Assembly (NCBI GenBank): GCA_020053615.1
Contig: JAGVMW010000080.1
Location: 1-9,140, forward strand
Direction: 5' to 3'
DNA from: an archaeon
GTDB taxonomy: Archaea; Nanobdellota; Nanobdellia; Woesearchaeales; GW2011-AR9
DNA: 9,140 nt
Part shown: positions 1-5,036 of the stretch, piece by piece
How the letters are laid out: every line of letters starts with the position of its first letter
How positions within the stretch are numbered: position 1 is the stretch's first letter
Made by a program: the position numbers and the translations under genes
The notes under the pieces: generated by a model
The model's database searches: none
What the model saw: only the letters and a program-made list of their open reading frames with translations
What the model was told of the DNA's origin: nothing

Positions 1-26
1 GTATTCCCTTTAGTTAGTTTCCACAT
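1..26 (-). CDS. 5' end of an outward gene, partial (MWKLTKGN...)
   Basis: An ATG at 24-26 on the minus strand begins a frame reading MWKLTKGN that leaves the window. An SD-like GAGGTG lies 6 bases upstream and a TATA-like stretch lies about 39 bases upstream of the ATG, so this resembles a genuine translation start. The same start is present, identical, at the other end of the window in the opposite direction. Too little is visible to assign a family; a multicopy or recently duplicated gene is the simplest reading. Confidence 0.5.
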
Positions 27-60
27 AATAATCACCTCAACTGAAAGAAAGGAGAACTAC

Positions 61-71
61 TATATAAAAGT
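61..71. promoter_or_regulatory. TATA box of the left inverted repeat, possibly bidirectional
   Basis: The core TATATAAAAG reads as a TATA box on either strand. Outward (minus), it is spaced correctly for the partial MWKLTKGN gene. Inward (plus), the identical sequence at the right end serves the GNAT gene, but here no plus-strand gene follows. Inward firing would produce RNA through the hairpin array and antisense to the EF-like gene. Flanking AGTTC(T)CCT sequences lie symmetrically on either side. Confidence 0.45.
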
Positions 72-96
72 TCCTAAATTAAAGAGATATGCTATA

Positions 97-137
97 ATAT
101 AAATAAAATAAAAAGTAAAAATTAATTTTTCTTATAT
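97..137 (-). terminator. T-rich termination region of the EF-like gene
   Basis: On the minus strand this stretch reads as several runs of four to five T separated by A residues. It follows the hairpin array downstream of the stop codon at 231. Oligo-T tracts on the coding strand are the usual archaeal intrinsic termination signal. The assignment rests on composition and position only. Confidence 0.4.
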
Positions 138-138
138 A

Positions 139-225
139 TTCGACCTGCTGGTCTTCTAATATCATAAACTCGACTTGCGAGTCTCCTAAATTCGACTGCG
201 GTCTCATAATGTCGCTAACGCAACA
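139..225. repeat. Hairpin array of short palindromic repeats
   Basis: No gene is visible in 96-230. Three related units starting with TCGAC (140, 170, 192) each form a hairpin: GACC/GGTC (142-145/150-153), ACTCG/CGAGT (168-172/178-182) and GAC/GTC (194-196/201-203). A fourth degenerate hairpin GTCGC/GCAAC (211-215/220-224) follows. On the minus strand the order GTTGCG...GAGAC...GACTCGCAAGTCGAGTTTA matches a block at 4934-4972, so this is a dispersed family, not only a local terminator. Units are irregular and imperfect, unlike CRISPR. Confidence 0.7.
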
Positions 226-229
226 TAAT

Positions 230-260
230 CTCAAATACAACTTCGCATTTGAGAAATGCG
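230..260 (-). other. Two mutually exclusive 7-bp hairpins across the stop codon
   Basis: CTCAAAT (230-236) pairs perfectly with ATTTGAG (247-253), while the overlapping CGCATTT (244-250) pairs perfectly with AAATGCG (254-260) around a 3-base loop. The arms overlap, so only one hairpin can form at a time. The stop codon of the EF-like gene (231-233) lies in the outer arm. This could be part of a termination or 3'-end stability signal, or simply belong to the repeat array. Confidence 0.5.
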
Positions 261-701
261 TTTGATATATACCAAATCTTTCTCTTTGACCGGTTCAGCA
301 ACTTTCATCCCGATAACCTGTCCTTTCTTAGCCGCACTTACCTGCTCATGTTCTATCTGCATAGAATATACTTTCTGCACAAAACTTTTTCCGTGCCCTA
401 AAAATTCTATGGTATCTCCTAACCTAAGCTCTTTCTTAAGGATTACTACAGCTACTTTTATTTGGTCGTAGAAATGAGTCACTTCTCCTACTAAGTTTAA
501 TGGAGTTTTTCTCTCAGCTATGGTGGGAATTACTGGTGCAGGCTTTTTTATTAACTTTATTGACTTCTTAACTACAGTTTTAGCCTGTTTTTTTACTGCT
601 TTCTTAAGGAATTTCTTCTTAATTGCTTTTTTAACCTGCTTTTTTACAGCCTTCTTGGGCTTAGATGCTTTTACCGACTTCTTTTTAATTTTCTTTGCCA
701 T
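231..701 (-). CDS. EF-Tu domain-2-like translation-factor-related protein with Lys-rich N-terminal tail
   Basis: The 156-residue protein has two parts. Residues 1-53 are an imperfect lysine/alanine/valine repeat of KKAVKKQ type, strongly basic and probably disordered, suited to binding RNA or ribosomes. Residues 67-148 resemble the beta-barrel domain 2 of EF-Tu-type factors (VGEVTHFYDQIKVAV, LRLGDTIEFLG, AKKGQVIGMKV). Such stand-alone elongation-factor-like proteins are known in DPANN archaea; their role is not established. No GTPase domain is present. The ATG at 699-701 is preferred over one six codons upstream because a TTTAAAT box centred about 24 bases upstream fits a leaderless transcript and neither start has an SD. 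The last residues (SQMRSCI) are encoded inside a hairpin. Confidence 0.8.
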   Translation of the reverse strand: MAKKIKKKSVKASKPKKAVKKQVKKAIKKKFLKKAVKKQAKTVVKKSIKLIKKPAPVIPTIAERKTPLNLVGEVTHFYDQIKVAVVILKKELRLGDTIEFLGHGKSFVQKVYSMQIEHEQVSAAKKGQVIGMKVAEPVKEKDLVYIKRISQMRSCI

Positions 702-721
702 AAGCTTGGAATATTGCATAG

Positions 722-728
722 ATTTAAA
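722..728 (-). promoter_or_regulatory. TATA box for the EF-like gene
   Basis: TTTAAAT is centred at about 725, roughly 24 bases from the ATG at 701. This is the distance expected from an archaeal TATA box to the transcription start, giving a leaderless mRNA. Two other genes in the window show the same geometry. Confidence 0.5.
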
Positions 729-756
729 TTCTTTACGGAATGAGCTTAAGTTGAGC

Positions 757-1008
757 TTATTTAGGATAGGTTTTCCTCAGCCACCATTTCTTAAAGAAAG
801 GAAGAGTTAAAGTCGACAAGATAAAGCCAACTGCTGGAACTAATGCATTCAGCCAGGGAGCAGGAGCATCAATCGACCACAAGAAGAACACAATCACTAA
901 ATAAGTCATCATCGCAATGATAAAACGTCTGGTTTTGCTGGTTTCCCAGGCTTTATCTGTTTCAACTCTTTGATTCCGTTCTGTTATACGTTTGATTTCT
1001 TCTTTCAT
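757..1008 (-). CDS. Small conserved membrane protein with two transmembrane helices
   Basis: The 83-residue product has a charged N-terminal segment (1-28, with EEIKRITERNQRVETDKAW and SKTRR). Two hydrophobic helices (about 29-46 and 54-71) follow, with a PAPWLNALVP linker, and a basic end (KKWWLRK). The KAWETSKTRR...PWLNALVP...STLTLP pattern looks like a conserved small membrane protein of uncharacterised function, as far as I recall; I know no name. The start is the MKEE ATG: the longer frame (to 1074) would run back over the end of the isomerase gene. It begins 28 bases after that gene's stop with no SD. The gap contains a 9-base direct repeat (1014-1022 and 1028-1036, period 14). Confidence 0.75.
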   Translation of the reverse strand: MKEEIKRITERNQRVETDKAWETSKTRRFIIAMMTYLVIVFFLWSIDAPAPWLNALVPAVGFILSTLTLPFFKKWWLRKTYPK

Positions 1009-1036
1009 GTTAAACAAATATCTTATCACAAATATC

Positions 1037-1693
1037 CTATCCCACCATCTTCTCCATGAATTTCTTAGGATCACCTGCTTTAACTACCGCATGAGCTAAT
1101 AACACTCCTTCTGCGCCTAAAGCTAACGCATGCTGTAAATCTTCTCGAGAATGAATCCCCGCTCCGCACAATACTTTAGTTTTAGGGCTTACGCTTTTGA
1201 CTACTCTTATTGCTTTAGTAATAATACCGGCATCAGCATCTACTACTGAAACGTCTCCCCCAATCAATTCTTCCGGCTCGTAAGCGATATAATCTGGATG
1301 GTATTCAGCGACATGTTTTACTTCAGAAATGGTAGATGCGCAGACTAAAGTGATTAACCATTGGTTTTTACACAATTCTATTATCTGACTTAATTCTAAG
1401 AAAGGAATTTTATATTCTGAATGATTTAGAATAACTCCTTTTACTCCGATTTCTCTCAATTCTGAAGCAGGAATATGTCCGGTATACGCGCCTGAAAGCA
1501 CCCCATCAGCATGCTGGGCGAAAATCATTAATCGAGTTTTGTCAGCTACTTCTTTCGTGGTTAATAACGAAGGAGCTATGGCTAATTGGTAATCTTTAGA
1601 TTTAACTTGAGCAATTTGTTTAGCTAACTCTAATGCTTTATTTCCGGAGGATTCAGGATACGTTTTGAAATTGATTAAGATTAATGGTTTCAT
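1037..1693 (-). CDS. tpiA: Triosephosphate isomerase, archaeal type
   Basis: This cytosolic enzyme interconverts dihydroxyacetone phosphate and glyceraldehyde 3-phosphate in glycolysis and gluconeogenesis. The 218-residue TIM barrel is of the short archaeal form; bacterial enzymes are about 250. Substrate-binding N8 and K10 lie in INFKTY. Catalytic H91 is in NHSE after the conserved SGAYTGHIPASEL stretch, and catalytic E139 is in AYEPEELIG at loop 6. CGAGI (176-180) and GAEGVLLAHAV (193-203) supply the phosphate-binding end. All expected residues are present, so it should be active. It starts 12 bases after the preceding gene's stop; the only SD-like GAGGAG is about 18 bases upstream, inside that gene's last codons. 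It is probably translated as part of the operon. Confidence 0.95.
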   Translation of the reverse strand: MKPLILINFKTYPESSGNKALELAKQIAQVKSKDYQLAIAPSLLTTKEVADKTRLMIFAQHADGVLSGAYTGHIPASELREIGVKGVILNHSEYKIPFLELSQIIELCKNQWLITLVCASTISEVKHVAEYHPDYIAYEPEELIGGDVSVVDADAGIITKAIRVVKSVSPKTKVLCGAGIHSREDLQHALALGAEGVLLAHAVVKAGDPKKFMEKMVG

Positions 1694-1705
1694 GTTATTA
1701 TTCTT

Positions 1706-1960
1706 TTATTTCTCCTCTTTTACTTTGTATTCGACATCGATAGCCTCATGCTTACTTGATTTAGTTGATTTCTGGATAGGTGCAGTTGTTTTTATACCGG
1801 TTGCCTTCCTAAGCACACCTAAAATTAATCCAATAACCACCAAAATAATTGCTATTGGAAGAAGCAGAATTATAAACCCAAAAATAAGAAGCACTATCAA
1901 AATAATTATAGCTAATCCAATCAGTCCAAAAATCCATCGTTTAATTCTTACATCTATCAC
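1706..1960 (-). CDS. Small membrane protein, hydrophobic hairpin with charged tail
   Basis: The 84-residue protein has a hydrophobic region (about 9-49) long enough for two transmembrane helices: WIFGLIGLAIIILIVLLIFG, then further Ile/Leu/Val-rich sequence around a proline. A soluble C-terminal tail rich in Lys and Glu follows (SSKHEAIDVEYKVKEEK). The frame opens with a GTG (1958-1960) that overlaps the end of the DUF1461 gene by 20 bases, suggesting translational coupling. I recognise no family. Low-complexity hydrophobic sequence makes similarity searches unreliable. The basic segment after the helices suggests that the tail is cytoplasmic. Confidence 0.65.
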   Translation of the reverse strand: MIDVRIKRWIFGLIGLAIIILIVLLIFGFIILLLPIAIILVVIGLILGVLRKATGIKTTAPIQKSTKSSKHEAIDVEYKVKEEK

Positions 1961-2528
1961 GCTTTTGTAAGTGATAACCTACCACTATAAAAAGGCTTCC
2001 CCAGCATAAAGTCTGGATGAAGATAATGAAAGCTATTTTAATGAAAAAGTCTAACGGAAAGGTCTGGATTAATAACGAATCTGATGGAAATTGCCAGTTT
2101 CCCTGCGGAAAGAATATTTCATGAAAAGCGGTGAATGAAGAATTGAATGAGATAACTGAAAAGAGTAAAATTAATCCAATTATTGATACGATACTTATTC
2201 CACCATAAAGAAGCATTTTGGGAAGAAGTTTGCGTTTGAATCCATAGATTAGTAGAATAAAACTTAACACTAGACTTACATAAAATATTTTATCTGCAGT
2301 TGACATTACTTTCTGTACATCTTCCAGATGTGATAATTCTAACGGAGTATAATTTTGAAGCAAAGTAACGGTATTATCATTAAGATAGCCTATTGTGTTC
2401 TCTTGAGCTATAGTTTGAGGAAAAAAGAAGAGAGTAGTGTGGTAAGAAAAAAGAATGGTCAATACCGAAAGAATAACACAACATAAGATAATTATCACCC
2501 AATTTAAATCAATTTTACTATTTTTCAT
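1941..2528 (-). CDS. DUF1461/TIGR01906-like four-helix membrane protein (Lit-like)
   Basis: The 195-residue protein has four hydrophobic helices (about 10-28, 81-97, 107-127, 159-185). It carries the features I associate with DUF1461/TIGR01906: GYLN (48-51), a histidine in ELSHLEDVQKVM (H67), and a histidine in FHEIFFPQGNWQFP (H136). The bacterial member Lit is an intramolecular lipoprotein transacylase with two essential histidines at comparable spacing; that comparison is from memory. The acyl-transfer role in an archaeon is therefore inference. The ATG at 2526-2528 is chosen over an upstream TTG. It overlaps the HEPN gene by 11 bases. A lipobox-bearing protein is encoded at 5967, a possible substrate. 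Confidence 0.7.
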   Translation of the reverse strand: MKNSKIDLNWVIIILCCVILSVLTILFSYHTTLFFFPQTIAQENTIGYLNDNTVTLLQNYTPLELSHLEDVQKVMSTADKIFYVSLVLSFILLIYGFKRKLLPKMLLYGGISIVSIIGLILLFSVISFNSSFTAFHEIFFPQGNWQFPSDSLLIQTFPLDFFIKIAFIIFIQTLCWGSLFIVVGYHLQKRDRCKN

Positions 2529-2991
2529 GTGCAAGCTTCTCTTCTACTGCTTTTTTAAACACACTCAGATGTAACTTCATTTGCAGTTCAAGTTTCTTCC
2601 GATATGAATAACCTACCGGACGACCATAATAATGAATCCCATTGCGTTTAGTTCTTATTTCCTCCAAGAAATCCCAGTTCAGTTCAAGTTCAGAATATTT
2701 GCTACATAAATAAGCAAAAAGACATTCATGAGTTCTAGTTTTAACTTGAGCAAAATACGTCAAAGCTTCACCAAATCCGTGTAAAGCATCATAATAAAGC
2801 TTGAAAATAGCGTTCCACTCTTCACTGTCTTTAGAAGCTGCTTTCGCCCATTTATCTGCAGTTTCTAAATCTGCTCGTGCAATATTAAATATTGATTTGA
2901 TTAACTCAACATCCAATTCTATTAATGGAATAAACGACCCTTCTATTTCACATGCAGAATAAATATTATACAACGTTCTTTCTTTATGCAT
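2518..2991 (-). CDS. HEPN-domain protein, probable toxin of an MNT/HEPN pair
   Basis: The 157-residue, mostly alpha-helical protein carries a HEPN-type R-x6-H motif near the C-terminus: R113 and H120 in RTKRNGIHYYG, with tyrosines 121 and 122. HEPN proteins paired with MNT nucleotidyltransferases are typically RNases. The tyrosine after the histidine is the site at which the partner can attach AMP in the bacterial HepT/MntA system. Here H-x-Y is H120-Y121-Y122, so that mode is possible. The start codon overlaps the MNT gene's end in the 8-base sequence ATGCATAA, indicating tight coupling. The internal tyrosine-rich helices (KLYYDALHGFGEAL) are usual for the family. Toxicity is inferred. Confidence 0.75.
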   Translation of the reverse strand: MHKERTLYNIYSACEIEGSFIPLIELDVELIKSIFNIARADLETADKWAKAASKDSEEWNAIFKLYYDALHGFGEALTYFAQVKTRTHECLFAYLCSKYSELELNWDFLEEIRTKRNGIHYYGRPVGYSYRKKLELQMKLHLSVFKKAVEEKLAHEK

Positions 2992-3526
2992 ATGGTTTAA
3001 CCTCCATAAAATCTAGTTTTCCTTTAACATGATAACCATTTAAAATATTTCTTAACAGCGCAGAGCTAAGCTGGGACAGCTCCTCTTTATTATAAGCAAA
3101 TACTTGAATCTCGCGATGTAACTTTTTTCTGAATTTGCTTTGGTTTAATTCATTAGCATCACCATATATAAAAACATCTATATCACTATCAGAATGCCAA
3201 TCTCCTCGAGCAAAGCTGCCAAAAATAGTTATATTCTTTGCATTAGGAAGAGAATGCAAGTGGCTAAGGAAACCAGAAGAGTACAATTGTTCTAAAGCAT
3301 ATAACTTTTTTTTACTGAGATAATTTGAGTTTTGATAATTAGCAATGTAATAGGGCATCTGCTTACGCAATTTTATTCGACGTATAATCTTGTCTTTTAC
3401 CAGCTTTTTAAGCCATTGTTGAGCCTGTGGACGACTAATTTCTGCCGCATTTAAGATTTTTTCAAAATGCCAATGTTTAGTCGGCTCGTTGAAGAACAGG
3501 TTTAATATTTTATATTCTTTGTTCAT
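2984..3526 (-). CDS. Winged-helix plus MNT nucleotidyltransferase, probable antitoxin
   Basis: The 180-residue protein is a fusion. Residues 1-65 form a winged-helix DNA-binding module (ILNLFF, ILNAAEISRPQAQQWLKKLVKDKIIRRIK). Residues 95-170 are a minimal nucleotidyltransferase with GSFARGD (103-109) and SDIDV (114-118; metal-binding D115 and D117). The third acidic position may be E139; it is not certain. MNT proteins adenylylate their HEPN partners in the characterised bacterial system. Here the DNA-binding domain could also make the antitoxin an autorepressor, consistent with the palindrome just upstream (3540-3560). It is the first gene of the minus-strand chain leading to the isomerase. 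No convincing SD precedes it. Confidence 0.85.
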   Translation of the reverse strand: MNKEYKILNLFFNEPTKHWHFEKILNAAEISRPQAQQWLKKLVKDKIIRRIKLRKQMPYYIANYQNSNYLSKKKLYALEQLYSSGFLSHLHSLPNAKNITIFGSFARGDWHSDSDIDVFIYGDANELNQSKFRKKLHREIQVFAYNKEELSQLSSALLRNILNGYHVKGKLDFMEVKPYA

Positions 3527-3539
3527 GGTTAAGTTATTT

Positions 3540-3570
3540 TAGTTAGGGTAATACTAACTATTATTTAAAT
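3540..3570 (-). promoter_or_regulatory. Promoter with operator-like palindrome upstream of the MNT gene
   Basis: An ATTTAAAT TATA box (3563-3570) is followed by TAGTTAG/CTAACTA, a perfect 7-bp inverted repeat at 3540-3546 and 3554-3560 with a 7-base spacer. The expected start of transcription (about 3542) falls inside the palindrome, the right position for a repressor site. The winged-helix antitoxin encoded immediately downstream is the natural candidate to bind it. Confidence 0.55.
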
Positions 3571-3576
3571 GTTACG

Positions 3577-3620
3577 GACAAAAAAGATTAAAATATTATA
3601 AAACATATAAAAACAATATT
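3577..3620 (-). terminator. T-rich 3' region of the FKBP gene
   Basis: On the minus strand, after the stop at 3635, three T-rich runs occur, ending in a run of six T at 3581-3586. There is no strong hairpin. This is consistent with archaeal oligo-T termination, and it lies just before the promoter of the MNT gene. Confidence 0.35.
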
Positions 3621-3634
3621 TACTGTCAATCCTA

Positions 3635-4210
3635 TTACTTCTGGTGGTCGTGCCCGCATTGGCATTCATGGCCTTCTTCTTCGCAGTCGCCATCGCCACT
3701 ACATTCTCCGTCACCACAGCAGCAATCTTCTTCATCTTTCTCTCCATTATCCTTCTCTTCTTCGTCATCCGGCTCATTGATTCCTATCACTTTAACTTCA
3801 AAAGTAAGATCTTTTCCCGCTAAAGGGTGGTTTAAGTCTAATACAACTTTATCAGTTTTAAGTTCAGTAATTCTTGCCGGAAGATTTCTTCCTTGCGGAT
3901 CTCTCAACATTAATCCCATGCCTACTTTTGGTTCTGGTTTAGCGGGAAGCTGAGTTCGGGGCAATTCTACTACTAATTCTTTTCGAGTTGGACCATAGGC
4001 TTCAGCAGCAGGGATGGCAATGGTTTTAGATTCATTAAGTTTTAAGTCAGTAACTCCTTTTTCGAATCCAGGAATTACTTGGCCTTTTCCTACGGTAAAT
4101 GATAACGGGTTTCTTCCTTCTGAAGAATCGAATACGGTTCCGTCATTTAATTTTCCGGTGTAATGTACTTTTATTTTATCTCCATTTTTTACGGGGGTTG
4201 TTGGTGCCAT
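3635..4210 (-). CDS. FKBP-type peptidyl-prolyl isomerase, SlyD-like, with metal-binding tail
   Basis: This 191-residue protein is predicted to be a cytosolic proline isomerase and chaperone. The FKBP fold is split around an insert-in-flap chaperone domain. N-terminal FKBP strands are VKVHYTG-like (IKVHYTGKLNDGTVFDSS, 13-30), with the active-site segment QVIPGFEKGV (44-53). The inserted domain spans about 72-124 (AYGP, PAKPEPKVGMG, RNLPARI), and the fold closes with DLNHPLAGKDLTFEVKV (125-141). Residues 147-191 are an acidic, Cys/His-rich tail (C163-165, C170, C176, H181, C183, C185, H187, H189), likely binding nickel or zinc as in bacterial SlyD. The start at MAPTT is set by an SD (GGAGG, 7 bases upstream). 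A longer frame reaches 4342 but passes through repeat sequence. Confidence 0.93.
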   Translation of the reverse strand: MAPTTPVKNGDKIKVHYTGKLNDGTVFDSSEGRNPLSFTVGKGQVIPGFEKGVTDLKLNESKTIAIPAAEAYGPTRKELVVELPRTQLPAKPEPKVGMGLMLRDPQGRNLPARITELKTDKVVLDLNHPLAGKDLTFEVKVIGINEPDDEEEKDNGEKDEEDCCCGDGECSGDGDCEEEGHECQCGHDHQK

Positions 4211-4262
4211 TAGTTTTCCTCCATCTAATCTTTTTTGTATTTGTTTAGCTTCTTCGAAATCC

Positions 4263-4832
4263 TCAATGTAAACATTGCAAGAGCGACATCTCCGTAAGTC
4301 GAGTCGTTTCGCTCTGCTCACTCGTGAGTTGCTTATCAGCAACAGCCATCACTCTGTCGCTTTCTACGGTGTAATTGAGTGGATTTCGACCTGATGAAGT
4401 TAAACAAATACCTTTTTTCCAGTTTTGATAATTATATTCTCCTGTTCCTTGGGTGATTTCTTGTGCAAGCTGGTCTAAATCATTACTCATTAAAGTTCTC
4501 TCTTTACTAATGCACTCCCCAAATTGTTCTGAGATGCCTTTTTCTACTCCTATAGTTCCGCCTGCGCAATACCATTGTACGCACTTTGAGTCATAGCCAT
4601 GTAATTCTAACAGTGCATTTTTTCGGGATACAATCCACTCCAATTCTCCTGGTAGGGGGATATAATTACCGGTTTTATCGTCTGATGAGCGGCATACTCT
4701 TTCCGCAGATACGCGTAGAACTCTAAGCCTATGGTCTAATTCTGAGGGAAGTCTTGGAGCTTGAGCTGCTACACCCCAGACTAATGCAGACATTAATCCA
4801 ACTGTCAATACACCATTAATATAATTTGACAT
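4263..4832 (-). CDS. Secreted six-cysteine protein of unknown family
   Basis: I do not recognise this 189-residue protein. It opens with a good signal peptide (hydrophobic 8-22, AQA at 23-25 as a likely cleavage site). The mature part has six cysteines (47, 84, 89, 107, 143, 187), suggesting disulfides outside the cell. The start at MSNYI is fixed by a strong SD (GGAGG, 5 bases upstream). A longer open frame to 5030 crosses the structured element and is not credible. Residues from about 163 to the end are encoded by palindromic repeat sequence (4283-4343), so the native C-terminus may have been replaced by a repeat insertion. Residues 146-162 (SSGRNPLNYTVESDRVM) resemble residues 29-46 of the neighbouring FKBP. 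The gap to that gene is 52 bases without an obvious promoter, so the two may be cotranscribed. Confidence 0.65.
   Translation of the reverse strand: MSNYINGVLTVGLMSALVWGVAAQAPRLPSELDHRLRVLRVSAERVCRSSDDKTGNYIPLPGELEWIVSRKNALLELHGYDSKCVQWYCAGGTIGVEKGISEQFGECISKERTLMSNDLDQLAQEITQGTGEYNYQNWKKGICLTSSGRNPLNYTVESDRVMAVADKQLTSEQSETTRLTEMSLLQCLH
4283..4343. repeat. Dispersed palindromic repeat inside the 3' end of the secreted-protein gene
   Basis: It contains GTTGC/GCAAC (4328-4332/4339-4343), CTCAC/GTGAG (4317-4321/4324-4328) and CGAGT/ACTCG (4300-4304/4320-4324). The GTTGC-GCAAC hairpin followed by a GAG/CTCG-rich palindrome is the same arrangement as at 4934-4972 and, in degenerate form, at 168-224. 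The segment is richer in G+C than its surroundings. Confidence 0.55.
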
Positions 4833-4863
4833 TTTTTCCTCCAGACATCCATTACCTCTATCA

Positions 4864-5031
4864 TATGTGCATAGCACCTTCAAAGTTATCGTCGTGAATA
4901 CAGTTGGAGCTATTTCCCCGTAGGGGGCATCCTGTTGCGTAGCAACATTAGGAGACTCGCAGGTCGAGTTTACCCAATTACGCTCTCGACATAAACTAGC
5001 TAAACTTCGACTTGATGGTGCTATGCACATA
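4864..5031 (-). ncRNA. Candidate structured RNA or miniature element, 168 nt closed by a 15-bp stem
   Basis: TATGTGCATAGCACC (4864-4878) is the exact reverse complement of 5017-5031. After one mismatch the pairing continues: 4880-4883/5012-5015, 4891-4894/5008-5011, 4902-4905/5003-5006, 4908-4912/4997-5001 and 4913-4915/4993-4995. The tip carries three hairpins: CCCC/GGGG (4916-4919/4923-4926), TCCT+GTTGC with GCAAC+AGGA (4930-4938/4942-4953), and ACTCG/CGAGT (4955-4959/4965-4969). It starts 5 bases after the SLT stop and ends about 31 bases before the ATG of the secreted-protein gene. It may be a cis-regulatory leader, a separate RNA, or a MITE-like insertion. No target-site duplication is evident. 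Strand is assumed from the neighbours. Confidence 0.5.
4934..4972. repeat. Dispersed palindromic repeat within the structured element
   Basis: The plus strand carries the hairpin GTTGC-GTA-GCAAC, then GGAGACTCGCAGGTCGAGTTTA split between 4951 and 4972. The second part matches the minus strand of 168-188 with one difference in the core. This is the cleanest member of the family in the window. Confidence 0.65.
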
Positions 5032-5036
5032 CTTTC

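Larger units (their letters stand above)
1..95. repeat. Left copy of 95-bp terminal inverted repeat
   Basis: Base i pairs with base 9140-i without a mismatch from 1 to 95; the match ends at 96/9044. The copy contains the first codons of an outward minus-strand gene, its SD, and an AT-rich TATA segment (about 61-70). The repeat reaches the window edge, so its true outer length is unknown. It may be much longer and cover the whole gene. Confidence 0.95.

Noticed and set aside
139..225. CRISPR array
   Set aside because: Units are short, unequal in spacing (about 22-30), each palindromic with different cores, and no cas gene is near.
256..810. Plus-strand frames opposite the EF-like gene
   Set aside because: They are antisense shadows of lysine-rich coding (Phe-rich products) with no start signals.
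1009..1074. Upstream extension of the two-helix protein at 757
   Set aside because: It would overlap the conserved end of the isomerase and adds Arg/Trp-rich sequence unlike a membrane protein start.
3565..3777. 70-residue minus-strand frame
   Set aside because: It overlaps the FKBP 3' end in another frame, with composition produced by the acidic Cys-rich tail codons.
4211..4342. N-terminal extension of the FKBP frame
   Set aside because: The extra residues come partly from palindromic repeat sequence and overlap the preceding gene; a good SD precedes MAPTT.
4925..4980. tRNA-like T-arm (GGTCGAGTTTACC)
   Set aside because: No acceptor stem, anticodon arm or D arm can be placed around it.
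4833..5030. N-terminal extension of the secreted-protein frame up to 5030
   Set aside because: It runs through the structured element, lacks an SD, and hides a clear signal peptide and strong SD at the 4832 start.
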